Origin: Plantago ovata
Taxonomy: Eukaryota > Streptophyta > Magnoliopsida > Lamiales > Plantaginaceae
Direction: 5' to 3'
NCBI GenBank assembly: GCA_028274465.1
Contig: CM051458.1
Location: 25,621,566-25,685,565, forward strand
Length of the DNA: 64,000 bases
Shown: piece after piece, positions 10,601-21,928 of the stretch
Numbering within the stretch: the stretch's first letter is position 1
Layout of the letters: each line of letters starts with the position of its first letter
Notes under the pieces: model-generated
Database searches by the model: none
What the model saw: only the letters and a program-made list of their open reading frames with translations
What the model was told of the DNA's origin: nothing
Program-made: the position numbers and the translations under genes

Positions 10601-13600
10601 AACTAGATTAGTTTTCTATTGATTCATTCATTCACTTTCTATTGTTTAGGTAGATGAAAGATACAATCCCATGTAAAGAATGAGTTATATGTCTTCCCTT
10701 TATCTAGAACAACAACTAGATCACTAGATTAGTTAGATTGCTATTTAGAGTGTTCCATTATGATATCCCTTTCCTCAAACATAGGAGAGAACTAACTACA
10801 AGTACTATAGCTGAAACTAACCTTTGCATTACCCTTACAAACTAGATTAGTTGTCTATTGATTCATTCATTCACTTTCTATTGCTTTAGGTAGATGAAAG
10901 ATACAATCCCATCTAAGAATGAGTTGTATGTCTTCCCTTTATCTAGAACAACAACTAGATCACTTGATTAGTTAGATTGCTATATAGAGTGTTCCGTTAT
11001 GATATCCCTTTCCGCAAACATAGGAGAGAACTAACTACAAGTACTATAGTTGAAACTAACCTTTCCATTACCCTTACAAACTAGATTAGTTGTCTATTGA
11101 TTCGTTCATTCACTTTCTATTGCTTTAGGTAGATGAAGATACGATCCCATGTAAAGAATGAGTTGTATGTCTTCCCTTTATCTAGAACAACAACTAGATC
11201 ACTAGATTAGTTATATTGCTATTTAGAGTGTTCCATTATGATATCCCTTTCCTCAAACATAGGAGAGAACTAACTACAAGTACTATAGCTCAAACTAACC
11301 TTTGCATTACCCTTACAAACTAGATTAGTTGTCTATTGATTCATTCATTCATATCTATTGCTTTAGGTAGATGAAAGATACAATCCCATCTGAAGAATGA
11401 GTTGTATGTCTTCCCTTTATCTAGAACAACAACTAGATCACTTGATTAGTTAGATTGCTATATAGAGTGTTCCGTTATGATATCCCTTTCCGCAAACATA
11501 GGAGAGAACTAACTACAAGTACTAGAGTTATATACACAATCAAATAAGAAGTTCCCTTGCTTCCTTAATGAGCAAGTTAAACAGTCTATTAATACTAACC
11601 TATCTATTGTGCTTACTAACTAGATGGTTCATTCATCCACTTTCAATTGCTTTATGTAGATGAAAGATACAATGCCATATAAAGAATGAGTTGTATGTAT
11701 AGAAAAACAACTAGATCACTAGATTAGTTAGATTGCTATTTAGAGTGTTCCATTATGATATCCATTTCCTCAAACATAGGAGAGAACTAACTACAAGTAA
11801 TGTAGTTGAAATTAACCTTTCCATTACCTTACAAACTAGATTAGTTGTCTATTGATTCATTCATTCACTTTCTATTGCTTTAGGTAGATGAAAGATACAA
11901 TCCCATGTAAAGAATGAGTTATATGTCTTCCCTTTATCTAGAACAACAACTAGATCACTAGATTAGTTAGATTGCTATTTAGAGTGTTCCATTATGATAT
12001 CCCTTTCCTCAAACATAGGAGAGAACTAACTACAAGTACTATATGTGAAACTAACCTTTCCATTACCCTTACAAACTAGATTAGTTTTCTATTGATTCAT
12101 TCATTCACTTTCTATTGTTTAGGTAGATGAAAGATACAATCCCATGTAAAGAATGAGTTATATGTCTTCCCTTTATCTAGAACAACAACTAGATCACTAG
12201 ATTAGTTAGATTGCTATTTAGAGTGTTCCGTTATGATATCCCTTTCCTCAAACATAGGAGAGAACTAACTACAAGTACTATAGCTGAAACTAACCTTTGC
12301 ATTACCCTTACAAACTAGATTAGTTGTCTATTGATTCATTCATTCACTTTCTATTGCTTTAGGTAGATGAAAGATACAATCCCATCTAAGAATGAGTTGT
12401 ATGTCTTCCCTTTATCTAGAACAACAACTAGATCACTTGATTAGTTAGATTGCTATATAGAGTGTTCCGTTATGATATCCCTTTCCGCAAACATAGGAGA
12501 GAACTAACTACAAGTACTGTAGTTGAAACTAACCTTTCCATTACCCTTACAAACTAGATTAGTTGTCTATTGATTCATTCATTCACTTTCTATTGCTTTA
12601 GGTAGATGAAGATACGATCCCATGTAAAGAATGAGTTGTATGTCTTCCCTTTATCTAGAACAACAACTAGATCACTAGATTAGTTATATTGCTATTTAGA
12701 GTGTTCCATTATGATATACCTTTCCTCAAACATAGGAGAGAACTAACTACAAGTACTATAGATGAAACTAACCTTTCCATTACCCTTACAAACTAGATTA
12801 GTTTTCTATTGATTCATTCATTCACTTTCTATTGTTTAGGTAGATGAAAGATACAATCCCATGTAAAGAATGAGTTATATGTCTTCCCTTTATCTAGAAC
12901 AACAACTAGATCACTAGATTAGTTAGATTGCTATTTAGAGTGTTCCATTATGATATCCCTTTCCTCAAACATAGGAGAGAACTAACTACAAGTACTATAG
13001 CTGAAACTAACCTTTGCATTACCCTTACAAACTAGATTAGTTGTCTATTGATTCATTCATTCACTTTCTATTGCTTTAGGTAGATGAAAGATACAATCCC
13101 ATCTAAGAATGAGTTGTATGTCTTCCCTTTATCTAGAACAACAACTAGATCACTTGATTAGTTAGATTGCTATATAGAGTGTTCCGTTATGATATCCCTT
13201 TCCGCAAACATAGGAGAGAACTAACTACAAGTACTGTAGTTGAAACTAACCTTTCCATTACCCTTACAAACTAGATTAGTTGTCTATTGATTCATTCATT
13301 CACTTTCTATTGCTTTAGGTAGATGAAGATACGATCCCATGTAAAGAATGAGTTGTATGTCTTCCCTTTATCTAGAACAACAACTAGATCACTAGATTAG
13401 TTATATTGCTATTTAGAGTGTTCCATTATGATATCCCTTTCCTCAAACATAGGAGAGAACTAACTACAAGTACTATAGATGAAACTAACCTTTCCATTAC
13501 CCTTACAAACTAGATTAGTTTTCTATTGATTCATTCATTCACTTTCTATTGCTTTAGGTAGATGAAAGATACAATCCCATGTAAAGAATGAGTTATATGT

Positions 13601-14023
13601 CTTCCCTTTATCTAGAACAACAACTAGATCACTAGATTAGTTAGATTGCTATTTAGAGTGTTCCATTATGATATCCCTTTCCTCAAACATAGGAGAGAAC
13701 TAACTACAAGTACTATAGATGAAACTAACCTTTCCATTACCCTTACAAACTAGATTAGTTGTCTATTGATTCATTCATTCACTTTCTATTGCTTTAGGTA
13801 GATGAAAGATACAATCCCATCTAACGAATGAGTTGTATGTCTTCCCTTTATCTAGGACAACAACTAGATCACTTGATTAGTTAGATATCTATATAGAGTG
13901 TTCCGTTATGATATCCCTTTCCGCAAACATAGGAGAGAACTAACTACAAGTACTAGAGTTATATACACAATCAAATAAGAAGTTCCCTTGTTTCCTTAAT
14001 GAGCAAGTTAAAGAGTCCATTAA

Positions 14024-14141
14024 TTTTTTTTAATAATCGAACCATTACAAAGCTAGTAATAAACTATAAATAATCTTGCACTTGGCGAGAATTGAACCTA
14101 TGACCTCTAGTGTCATGACACCTCAGTCTAACCAATTGAGC
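14024..14141 (-). mobile_element. tRNA-derived SINE, copy 1
   Basis: A 118-bp insertion in the V monomer, flanked by the 16-bp duplication TTAAAGAGTCCATTAA (14008-14023 and 14142-14157). On the minus strand it has a Pol III A-box-like AGCTCAATTGGT (14131-14142), a B-box-like GGTTCAATTCTCG (14086-14098), about 60 bp of tRNA-unrelated body and an A8 tail next to the target duplication. A 12-bp palindrome GTGTCATGACAC lies where an anticodon arm would be, so it is not a functional tRNA. The 5' end lacks the acceptor-stem bases. Empty versions of this site occur at V monomers near 8110, 9585, 10095 and 11577. Confidence 0.85.
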
Positions 14142-16348
14142 TTAAAGAGTCCATTAATACTAACCTATCTATTGTGCTTACTAATTAGATGATTCATTCA
14201 TCCACTTTCTATTCTTTATGTAGATGAAAGATACAATGCCATGTAAAGAATGAGTTGTATGTATAGAAAACAACTAGGTCACTAGATTAGTTAGATTGCT
14301 ATTTAGAGTGTTCCATTATGATATCCATTTCCTCAAACATAGGAGAGAACTAACTACAAGTACTGTAGTTGAAACTAACCTTTCCATTACCCTTACAAAC
14401 TAGATTAGTTTTCTATTGATTCATTCATTCACTTTCTATTGTTTAGGTAGATGAAAGATACAATCCCATGTAAAGAATGAGTTATATGTCTTCCCTTTAT
14501 CTAGAACAACAACTAGATCACTAGATTAGTTAGATTGCTATTTAGAGTGTTCCAGTTATGATATCCCTTCCTCAAACATAGGAGAGAACTAACTACAAGT
14601 ACTATAGCTGAAACTAACCTTTGCATTACCCTTACAAACTAGATTAGTTGTCTATTGATTCATTCATTCACTTTCTATTGCTTTAGGTAGATGAAAGATA
14701 CAATCCCATCTAAAGAATGAGTTGTATGTCTTCCCTTTATCTAGAACAACAACTAGATCACTTGATTAGTTAGATTGCTATATAGAGTGTTCCGTTATGA
14801 TATCCCTTTCCGCAAACATAGGAGAGAACTAACTACAAGTACTGTAGTTGAAACTAACCTTTCCATTACCCTTACAAACTAGATTAGTTGTCTATTGATT
14901 CATTCATTCACTTTCTATTGCTTTAGGTAGATGAAGATACGATCCCATGTAAAGAATGAGTTGTATGTCTTCCCTTTATCTAGAACAACAACTAGATCAC
15001 TAGATTAGTTATATTGCTATTTAGAGTGTTCCATTATGATATCCCTTTCCTCAAACATAGGAGAGAACTAACTACAAGTACTATAGATGAAACTAACCTT
15101 TCCATTACCCTTACAAACTAGATTAGTTTTCTATTGATTCATTCATTCACTTTCTATTGTTTAGGTAGATGAAAGATACAATCCCATGTAAAGAATGAGT
15201 TATATGTCTTCCCTTTATCTAGAACAACAACTAGATCACTAGATTAGTTAGATTGCTATTTAGAGTGTTCCATTATGATATCCCTTTCCTCAAACATAGG
15301 AGAGAACTAACTACAAGTACTATAGCTGAAACTAACCTTTGCATTACCCTTACAAACTAGATTAGTTGTCTATTGATTCATTCATTCATTTCTATTGCTT
15401 TAGGTAGATGAAAGATACAATCCCATCTAAGGAATGAGTTGTATGTCTTCCCTTTATCTAGAACAACAACTAGATCACTTGATTAGTTAGATTGCTATAT
15501 AGAGTGTTCCGTTATGATATCCCTTTCCGCAAACATAGGAGAGAACTAACTACAAGTACTGTAGTTGAAACTAACCTTTCCATTACCCTTACAAACTAGA
15601 TTAGTTGTCTATTGATTCGTTCATTCACTTTCTATTGCTTTAGGTAGATGAAGATACGATCCCATGTAAAGAATGAGTTGTATGTCTTCCCTTTATCTAG
15701 AACAACAACTAGATCACTAGATTAGTTATATTGCTATTTAGAGTGTTCCATTATGATATCCCTTTCCTCAAACATAGGAGAGAACTAACTACAAGTACTA
15801 TAGATGAAACTAACCTTTCCATTACCCTTACAAACTAGATTAGTTTTCTATTGATTCATTCATTCACTTTCTATTGCTTTAGGTAGATGAAAGATACAAT
15901 CCCATGTAAAGAATGAGTTATATGTCTTCCCTTTATCTAGAACAACAACTAGATCACTAGATTAGTTAGATTGCTATTTAGAGTGTTCCATTATGATATC
16001 CCTTTCCTCAAACATAGGAGAGAACTAACTACAAGTACTATAGATGAAACTAACCTTTCCATTACCCTTACAAACTAGATTAGTTGTCTATTGATTCATT
16101 CATTCACTTTCTATTGCTTTAGGTAGATGAAAGATACAATCCCATCTAAAGAATGAGTTGTATGTCTTCCCTTTATCTAGGACAACAACTAGATCACTTG
16201 ATTAGTTAGATTGCTATATAGAGTGTTCCGTTATGATATCCCTTTCCGCAAACATAGGAGAGAACTAACTACAAGTACTAGAGTTATATACACAATCAAA
16301 TAAGAAGTTCCCTTGTTTCCTTAATGAGCAAGTTAAAGAGTCCATTAA

Positions 16349-16466
16349 TTTTTTTTAATAATCGAACCATTACAAAGCTAGTAATAAACTATAAATAATC
16401 TTGCACTTGGCGAGAATTGAACCTATGACCTCTAGTGTCATGACACCTCAGTCTAACCAATTGAGC
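16349..16466 (-). mobile_element. tRNA-derived SINE, copy 2 (amplified with the satellite)
   Basis: Same 118-bp SINE, at the same monomer position and with the same flanking 16-bp repeats as copy 1. The identical position shows that it spread by satellite duplication and not by a new insertion. Confidence 0.85.
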
Positions 16467-18675
16467 TTAAAGAGTCCATTAATACTAACCTATCTATTGT
16501 GCTTACTAATTAGATGATTCATTCATCCACTTTCTATTCTTTATGTAGATGAAAGATACAATGCCATGTAAAGAATGAGTTGTATGTATAGAAAAACAAC
16601 TAGGTCACTAGATTAGTTAGATTGCTATTTAGAGTGTTCCATTATGATATCCATTTCCTCAAACATAGGAGAGAACTAACTACAAGTACTGTAGTTGAAA
16701 CTAACCTTTCCATTACCCTTACAAACTAGATTAGTTTTCTATTGATTCATTCATTCGCTTTCTATTGTTTAGGTAGATGAAGATACAATCCCATGTAAAG
16801 AATGAGTTATATGTCTTCCCTTTATCTAGAACAACAACTAGATCACTAGATTAGTTAGATTGCTATTTAGAGTGTTCCATTATGATATCCCTTTCCTCAA
16901 ACATAGGAGAGAACTAACTACAAGTACTATAGCTGAAACTAACCTTTGCATTACCCTTACAAACTAGATTAGTTGTCTATTGATTCATTCATTCACTTTC
17001 TATTGCTTTAGGTAGATGAAAGATACAATCCCATCTAAAGAATGAGTTGTATGTCTTCCCTTTATCTAGAACAACAACTAGATCACTTGATTAGTTAGAT
17101 TGCTATATAGAGTGTTCCGTTATGATATCCCTTTCCGCAAACATAGGAGAGAACTAACTACAAGTACTGTAGTTGAAACTAACCTTTCCATTACCCTTAC
17201 AAACTAGATTAGTTGTCTATTGATTCATTCATTCACTTTCTATTGCTTTAGGTAGATGAAGATACGATCCCATGTAAAGAATGAGTTGTATGTCTTCCCT
17301 TTATCTAGAACAACAACTAGATCACTAGATTAGTTATATTGCTATTTAGAGTGTTCCATTATGATATCCCTTTCCTCAAACATAGGAGAGAACTAACTAC
17401 AAGTACTATAGATGAAACTAACCTTTCCATTACCCTTACAAACTAGATTAGTTTTCTATTGATTCATTCATTCACTTTCTATTGTTTAGGTAGATGAAAG
17501 ATACAATCCCATGTAAAGAATGAGTTATATGTCTTCCCTTTATCTAGAACAACAACTAGATCACTAGATTAGTTAGATTGCTATTTAGAGTGTTCCATTA
17601 TGATATCCCTTTCCTCAAACATAGGAGAGAACTAACTACAAGTACTATAGCTGAAACTAACCTTTGCCATTACCCTTACAAACTAGATTAGTTGTCTATT
17701 GATTCATTCATTCACTTTCTATTGCTTTAGGTAGATGAAAGATACAATCCCATCTAAAGAATGAGTTGTATGTCTTCCCTTTATCTAGAACAACAACTAG
17801 ATCACTAGATTAGTTAGATTGCTATATAGAGTGTTCCGTTATGATATCCCTTTCCGCAAACATAGGAGAGAACTAACTACAAGTACTGTAGTTGAAACTA
17901 ACCTTTCCATTACCCTTACAAACTAGATTAGTTGTCTATTGATTCGTTCATTCACTTTCTATTGCTTTAGGTAGATGAAGATACGATCCCATGTAAAGAA
18001 TGAGTTGTATGTCTTCCCTTTATCTAGAACAACAACTAGATCACTAGATTAGTTATATTGCTATTTAGAGTGTTCCATTATGATATCCCTTTCCTCAAAC
18101 ATAGGAGAGAACTAACTACAAGTACTATAGATGAAACTAACCTTTCCATTACCCTTACAAACTAGATTAGTTTTCTATTGATTCATTCATTCACTTTCTA
18201 TTGCTTTAGGTAGATGAAAGATACAATCCCATGTAAAGAATGAGTTATATGTCTTCCCTTTATCTAGAACAACAACTAGATCACTAGATTAGTTAGATTG
18301 CTATTTAGAGTGTTCCATTATGATATCCCTTTCCTCAAACATAGGAGAGAACTAACTACAAGTACTATAGATGAAACTAACCTTTCCATTACCCTTACAA
18401 ACTAGATTAGTTGTCTATTGATTCATTCATTCACTTTCTATTGCTTTAGGTAGATGAAAGATACAATCCCATCTAAAGAATGAGTTGTATGTCTTCCCTT
18501 TATCTAGGACAACAACTAGATCACTTGATTAGTTAGATTGCTATATAGAGTGTTCCGTTATGATATCCCTTTCCGCAAACATAGGAGAGAACTAACTACA
18601 AGTACTAGAGTTATATACACAATCAAATAAGAAGTTCCCTTGTTTCCTTAATGAGCAAGTTAAAGAGTCCATTAA

Positions 18676-18793
18676 TTTTTTTTAATAATCGAACCATTAC
18701 AAAGCTAGTAATAAACTATAAATAATCTTGCACTTGGCGAGAATTGAACCTATGACCTCTAGTGTCATGACACCTCAGTCTAACCAATTGAGC
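18676..18793 (-). mobile_element. tRNA-derived SINE, copy 3 (amplified with the satellite)
   Basis: Same 118-bp SINE and flanks in the third 2.33-kb unit. The A tail is still 8 bases, as in the earlier copies. Confidence 0.85.
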
Positions 18794-21004
18794 TTAAAGA
18801 GTCCATTAATACTAACCTATCTATTGTGCTTACTAACTAGATGATTCATTCATCCACTTTCTATTCTTTATGTAGATGAAAGATACAATGCCATGTAAAG
18901 AATGAGTTGTATGTATAGAACAACAACTAGGTCACTAGATTAGTTAGATTGCTATTTAGAGTGTTCCATTATGATATCCATTTCCTCAAACATAGGAGAG
19001 AACTAACTACAAGTACTGTAGTTGAAACTAACCTTTCCATTACCCTTACAAACTAGATTAGTTTTCTATTGATTCATTCATTCACTTTCTATTGTTTAGG
19101 TAGATGAAAGATACAATCCCATGTAAAGAATGAGTTATATGTCTTCCCTTTATCTAGAACAACAACTAGATCACTAGATTAGTTAGATTGCTATTTAGAG
19201 TGTTCCATTATGATATCCCTTTCCTCAAACATAGGAGAGAACTAACTACAAGTACTATAGCTGAAACTAACCTTTCCATTACCCTTACAAACTAGATTAG
19301 TTGTCTATTAATTCATTCATTCACTTTCTATTGCTTTAGGTAGATGAAAGATACAATCCCATCTAAAGAATGAGTTGTATGTCTTCCCTTTATCTAGAAC
19401 AACAACTAGATCACTTGATTAGTTAGATTGCTATATAGAGTGTTCCGTTATGATATCCCTTTCCGCAAACATAGGAGAGAACTAACTACAAGTACTGTAG
19501 TTGAAACTAACCTTTCCATTACCCTTACAAACTAGATTAGTTGTCTATTGATTCGTTCATTCACTTTCTATTGCTTTAGGTAGATGAAGATACGATCCCA
19601 TGTAAAGAATGAGTTGTATGTCTTCCCTTTATCTAGAACAACAACTAGATCACTAGATTAGTTATATTGCTATTTAGAGTGTTCCATTATGATATCCCTT
19701 TCCTCAAACATAGGAGAGAACTAACTACAAGTACTATAGATGAAACTAACCTTTCCATTACCCTTACAAACTAGATTAGTTTTCTATTGATTCATTCATT
19801 CACTTTCTATTGTTTAGGTAGATGAAAGATACAATCCCATGTAAAGAATGAGTTGTATGTCTTCCCTTTATCTAGAACAACAACTAGATCACTAGATTAG
19901 TTAGATTGCTATTTAGAGTGTTCCATTATGATATCCATTTCCTCAAACATAGGAGAGAACTAACTACAAGTACTAGTAGCTGAAACTAACCTTTCCATTA
20001 CCCTTACAAACTAGATTAGTTGTCTATTGATTCATTCATTCACTTTCTATTGCTTTAGGTAGATGAAAGATACAATCCCATGTAAAGAATGAGTTGTATG
20101 TCTTCCCTTTATCTAGAACAACAACTAGATCACTAGATTAGTTAGATTGCTATTTAGAGTGTTCCATTATGATATCCATTTCCTCAAACATAGGAGAGAA
20201 CTAACTACAAGTACTGTAGTTGAAACAAACCTTTCCATTACCCTTACAACTAGATTAGTTGTCTATTGATTCATTCATTCACTTTCTATTGCTTTAGGTA
20301 GATGAAGATACGATCCCATGTAAAGAATGAGTTGTATGTCTTCCCTTTATCTAGAACAACAACTAGATCACTAGATTAGTTATATTGCTATTTAGAGTGT
20401 TCCATTATGATATCCCTTTCCTCAAACATAGGAGAGAACTAACTACAAGTACTATAGATGAAACTAACCTTTCCATTACCCTTACAAACTAGATTAGTTT
20501 TCTATTGATTCATTCATTCACTTTCTATTGCTTTAGGTAGATGAAAGATACAATCCCATGTAAAGAATGAGTTATATGTCTTCCCTTTATCTAGAACAAC
20601 AACTAGATCACTAGATTAGTTAGATTGCTATTTAGAGTGTTCCATTATGATATCCCTTCCTCAAACATAGGAGAGAACTAACTACAAGTACTATAGATGA
20701 AACTAACCTTTCCATTACCCTTACAAACTAGATTAGTTGTCTATTGATTCATTCATTCACTTTCTATTGCTTTAGGTAGATGAAAGATACAATCCCATCT
20801 AAAGAATGAGTTGTATGTCTTCCCTTTATCTAGGACAACAACTAGATCACTTGATTAGTTAGATTGCTATATAGAGTGTTCCGTTATGATATCCCTTTCC
20901 GCAAACATAGGAGAGAACTAACTACAAGTACTAGATTAATATACACAATCAAATAAGAAGTTCCTTGTTTCCTTCGTAATGAGCAAGTTAAAGAGTCACA
21001 TTAA

Positions 21005-21119
21005 TTTTTTTTAATAACGAACAATACAAGAGCTAGTATAAACTATAAATATCTTGCACTTGGCGAGAATTGAACCTATGACCTCTAGTGTCATACACCT
21101 CAGTCTAACCAATTGAGGC
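21005..21119 (-). mobile_element. tRNA-derived SINE, copy 4, with small indels
   Basis: Same SINE in the fourth unit, shortened by a few single-base losses. Satellite on both sides shows the same excess of indels as it approaches the gap at 21829, so these differences may be sequence error and not mutation. Confidence 0.75.
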
Positions 21120-21828
21120 TTAAAGAGTCCATTAATACTAACCTATCTATTGTGCTTACTAACTAGATGATTCATTCATCCACTTTCTAGATCTTTATGT
21201 AGATGAAAGATACAATGCCATGTAAAGAATGAGTTGTATGTATAGAAAAACAACTAGGTCACTATTAGTTAGATTGCTATTTAGAGTTTCCATTATAAGA
21301 TATCCTTTCCTCCAAAAAAACTGGTGTGAAGAAATAACTACAAGTACTGTATTGAAACTAACCTTCCATTACCCTTACAAACTAGATTAGTTTTCTATGA
21401 GTCATTCATCTTTCTATGGTTTAGGTAGATGAAAGATACAATCCCATGTAAGAATGAGTTTTATATTTCTTCCTTTATCTAGAACAACACTAGATCACTA
21501 GAGTTAGATTGCTATTTAGAGTGTTCCATTATGAATATCCCTTTCCTCAAACAGGAAGAACTAACTACAGTACGATAGCTGGAAACTAACCTTCCATTAC
21601 CCTTACAAACTAGATTAGTTGTCTATTAATTCATTCATTCACTTTCTATTGCTTTAGGTAGATGAAAGATACAATCCAATCTAAAGATGGAGTTGTATGT
21701 CTTCCCTTTATCTAGAACAGCAACTAATCACTTGATTAGTTAGATTGCTATATAGAGTGTTCCGTTATGATATCCCTTTCCCCAAACATAGGAGAGAACT
21801 AACTACAAGTACTGTAGTTGAAACTAAC

Positions 21829-21928
21829 NNNNNNNNNNNNNNNNNNNNNNNNNNNNNNNNNNNNNNNNNNNNNNNNNNNNNNNNNNNNNNNNNNNNNNNN
21901 NNNNNNNNNNNNNNNNNNNNNNNNNNNN
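21829..21928. other. Assembly gap (100 N); satellite direction flips here
   Basis: 100 N of placeholder length. Satellite is forward to the left and reverse to the right, with noisy monomers on both sides. Confidence 0.99.

Larger units (their letters stand above)
14024..21004 (+). repeat. 2.33-kb higher-order repeat, three consecutive units
   Basis: Units start at the SINE boundary at 14024, 16349, 18676 and 21005, giving lengths of 2325, 2327 and 2329 bp. Each has nine monomers including one V, plus the SINE. Corresponding monomers in successive units are nearly identical, whereas neighbouring monomers within a unit differ at many sites, which is the hallmark of unit-wise amplification. 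Confidence 0.92.
7685..21828 (+). repeat. 239-240 bp satellite array A (forward), about 59 monomers
   Basis: Head-to-tail monomers spaced 239 or 240 bp. A common reference point is aatgagttgtatgtcttccc. A longer variant monomer V recurs with reference points at 8218, 9694, 10212, 11685, 14249, 16574, 18901 and 21228. V has a V-only block (agagttatatacacaatc through ttaatgagcaagttaaagag) and lacks cttccctttat, giving spacings of about 289 then 229 bp. V-to-V distances are about 1476, 518, 1473, 2564, 2325, 2327 and 2327 bp, so the last third is a regular 2.33-kb higher-order repeat. There is no coding capacity. Quality drops from about 20930 to the gap, with many small indels. Confidence 0.97.

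Noticed and set aside
14086-14142. Functional tRNA gene
   Set aside because: A- and B-box-like text is present, but no anticodon arm or acceptor stem can be formed; the target duplication and A tail show a SINE.
7685-21828. CRISPR-like regular repeats
   Set aside because: The repeats are contiguous 239-bp monomers without unique spacers and lie in plant DNA; this is satellite.
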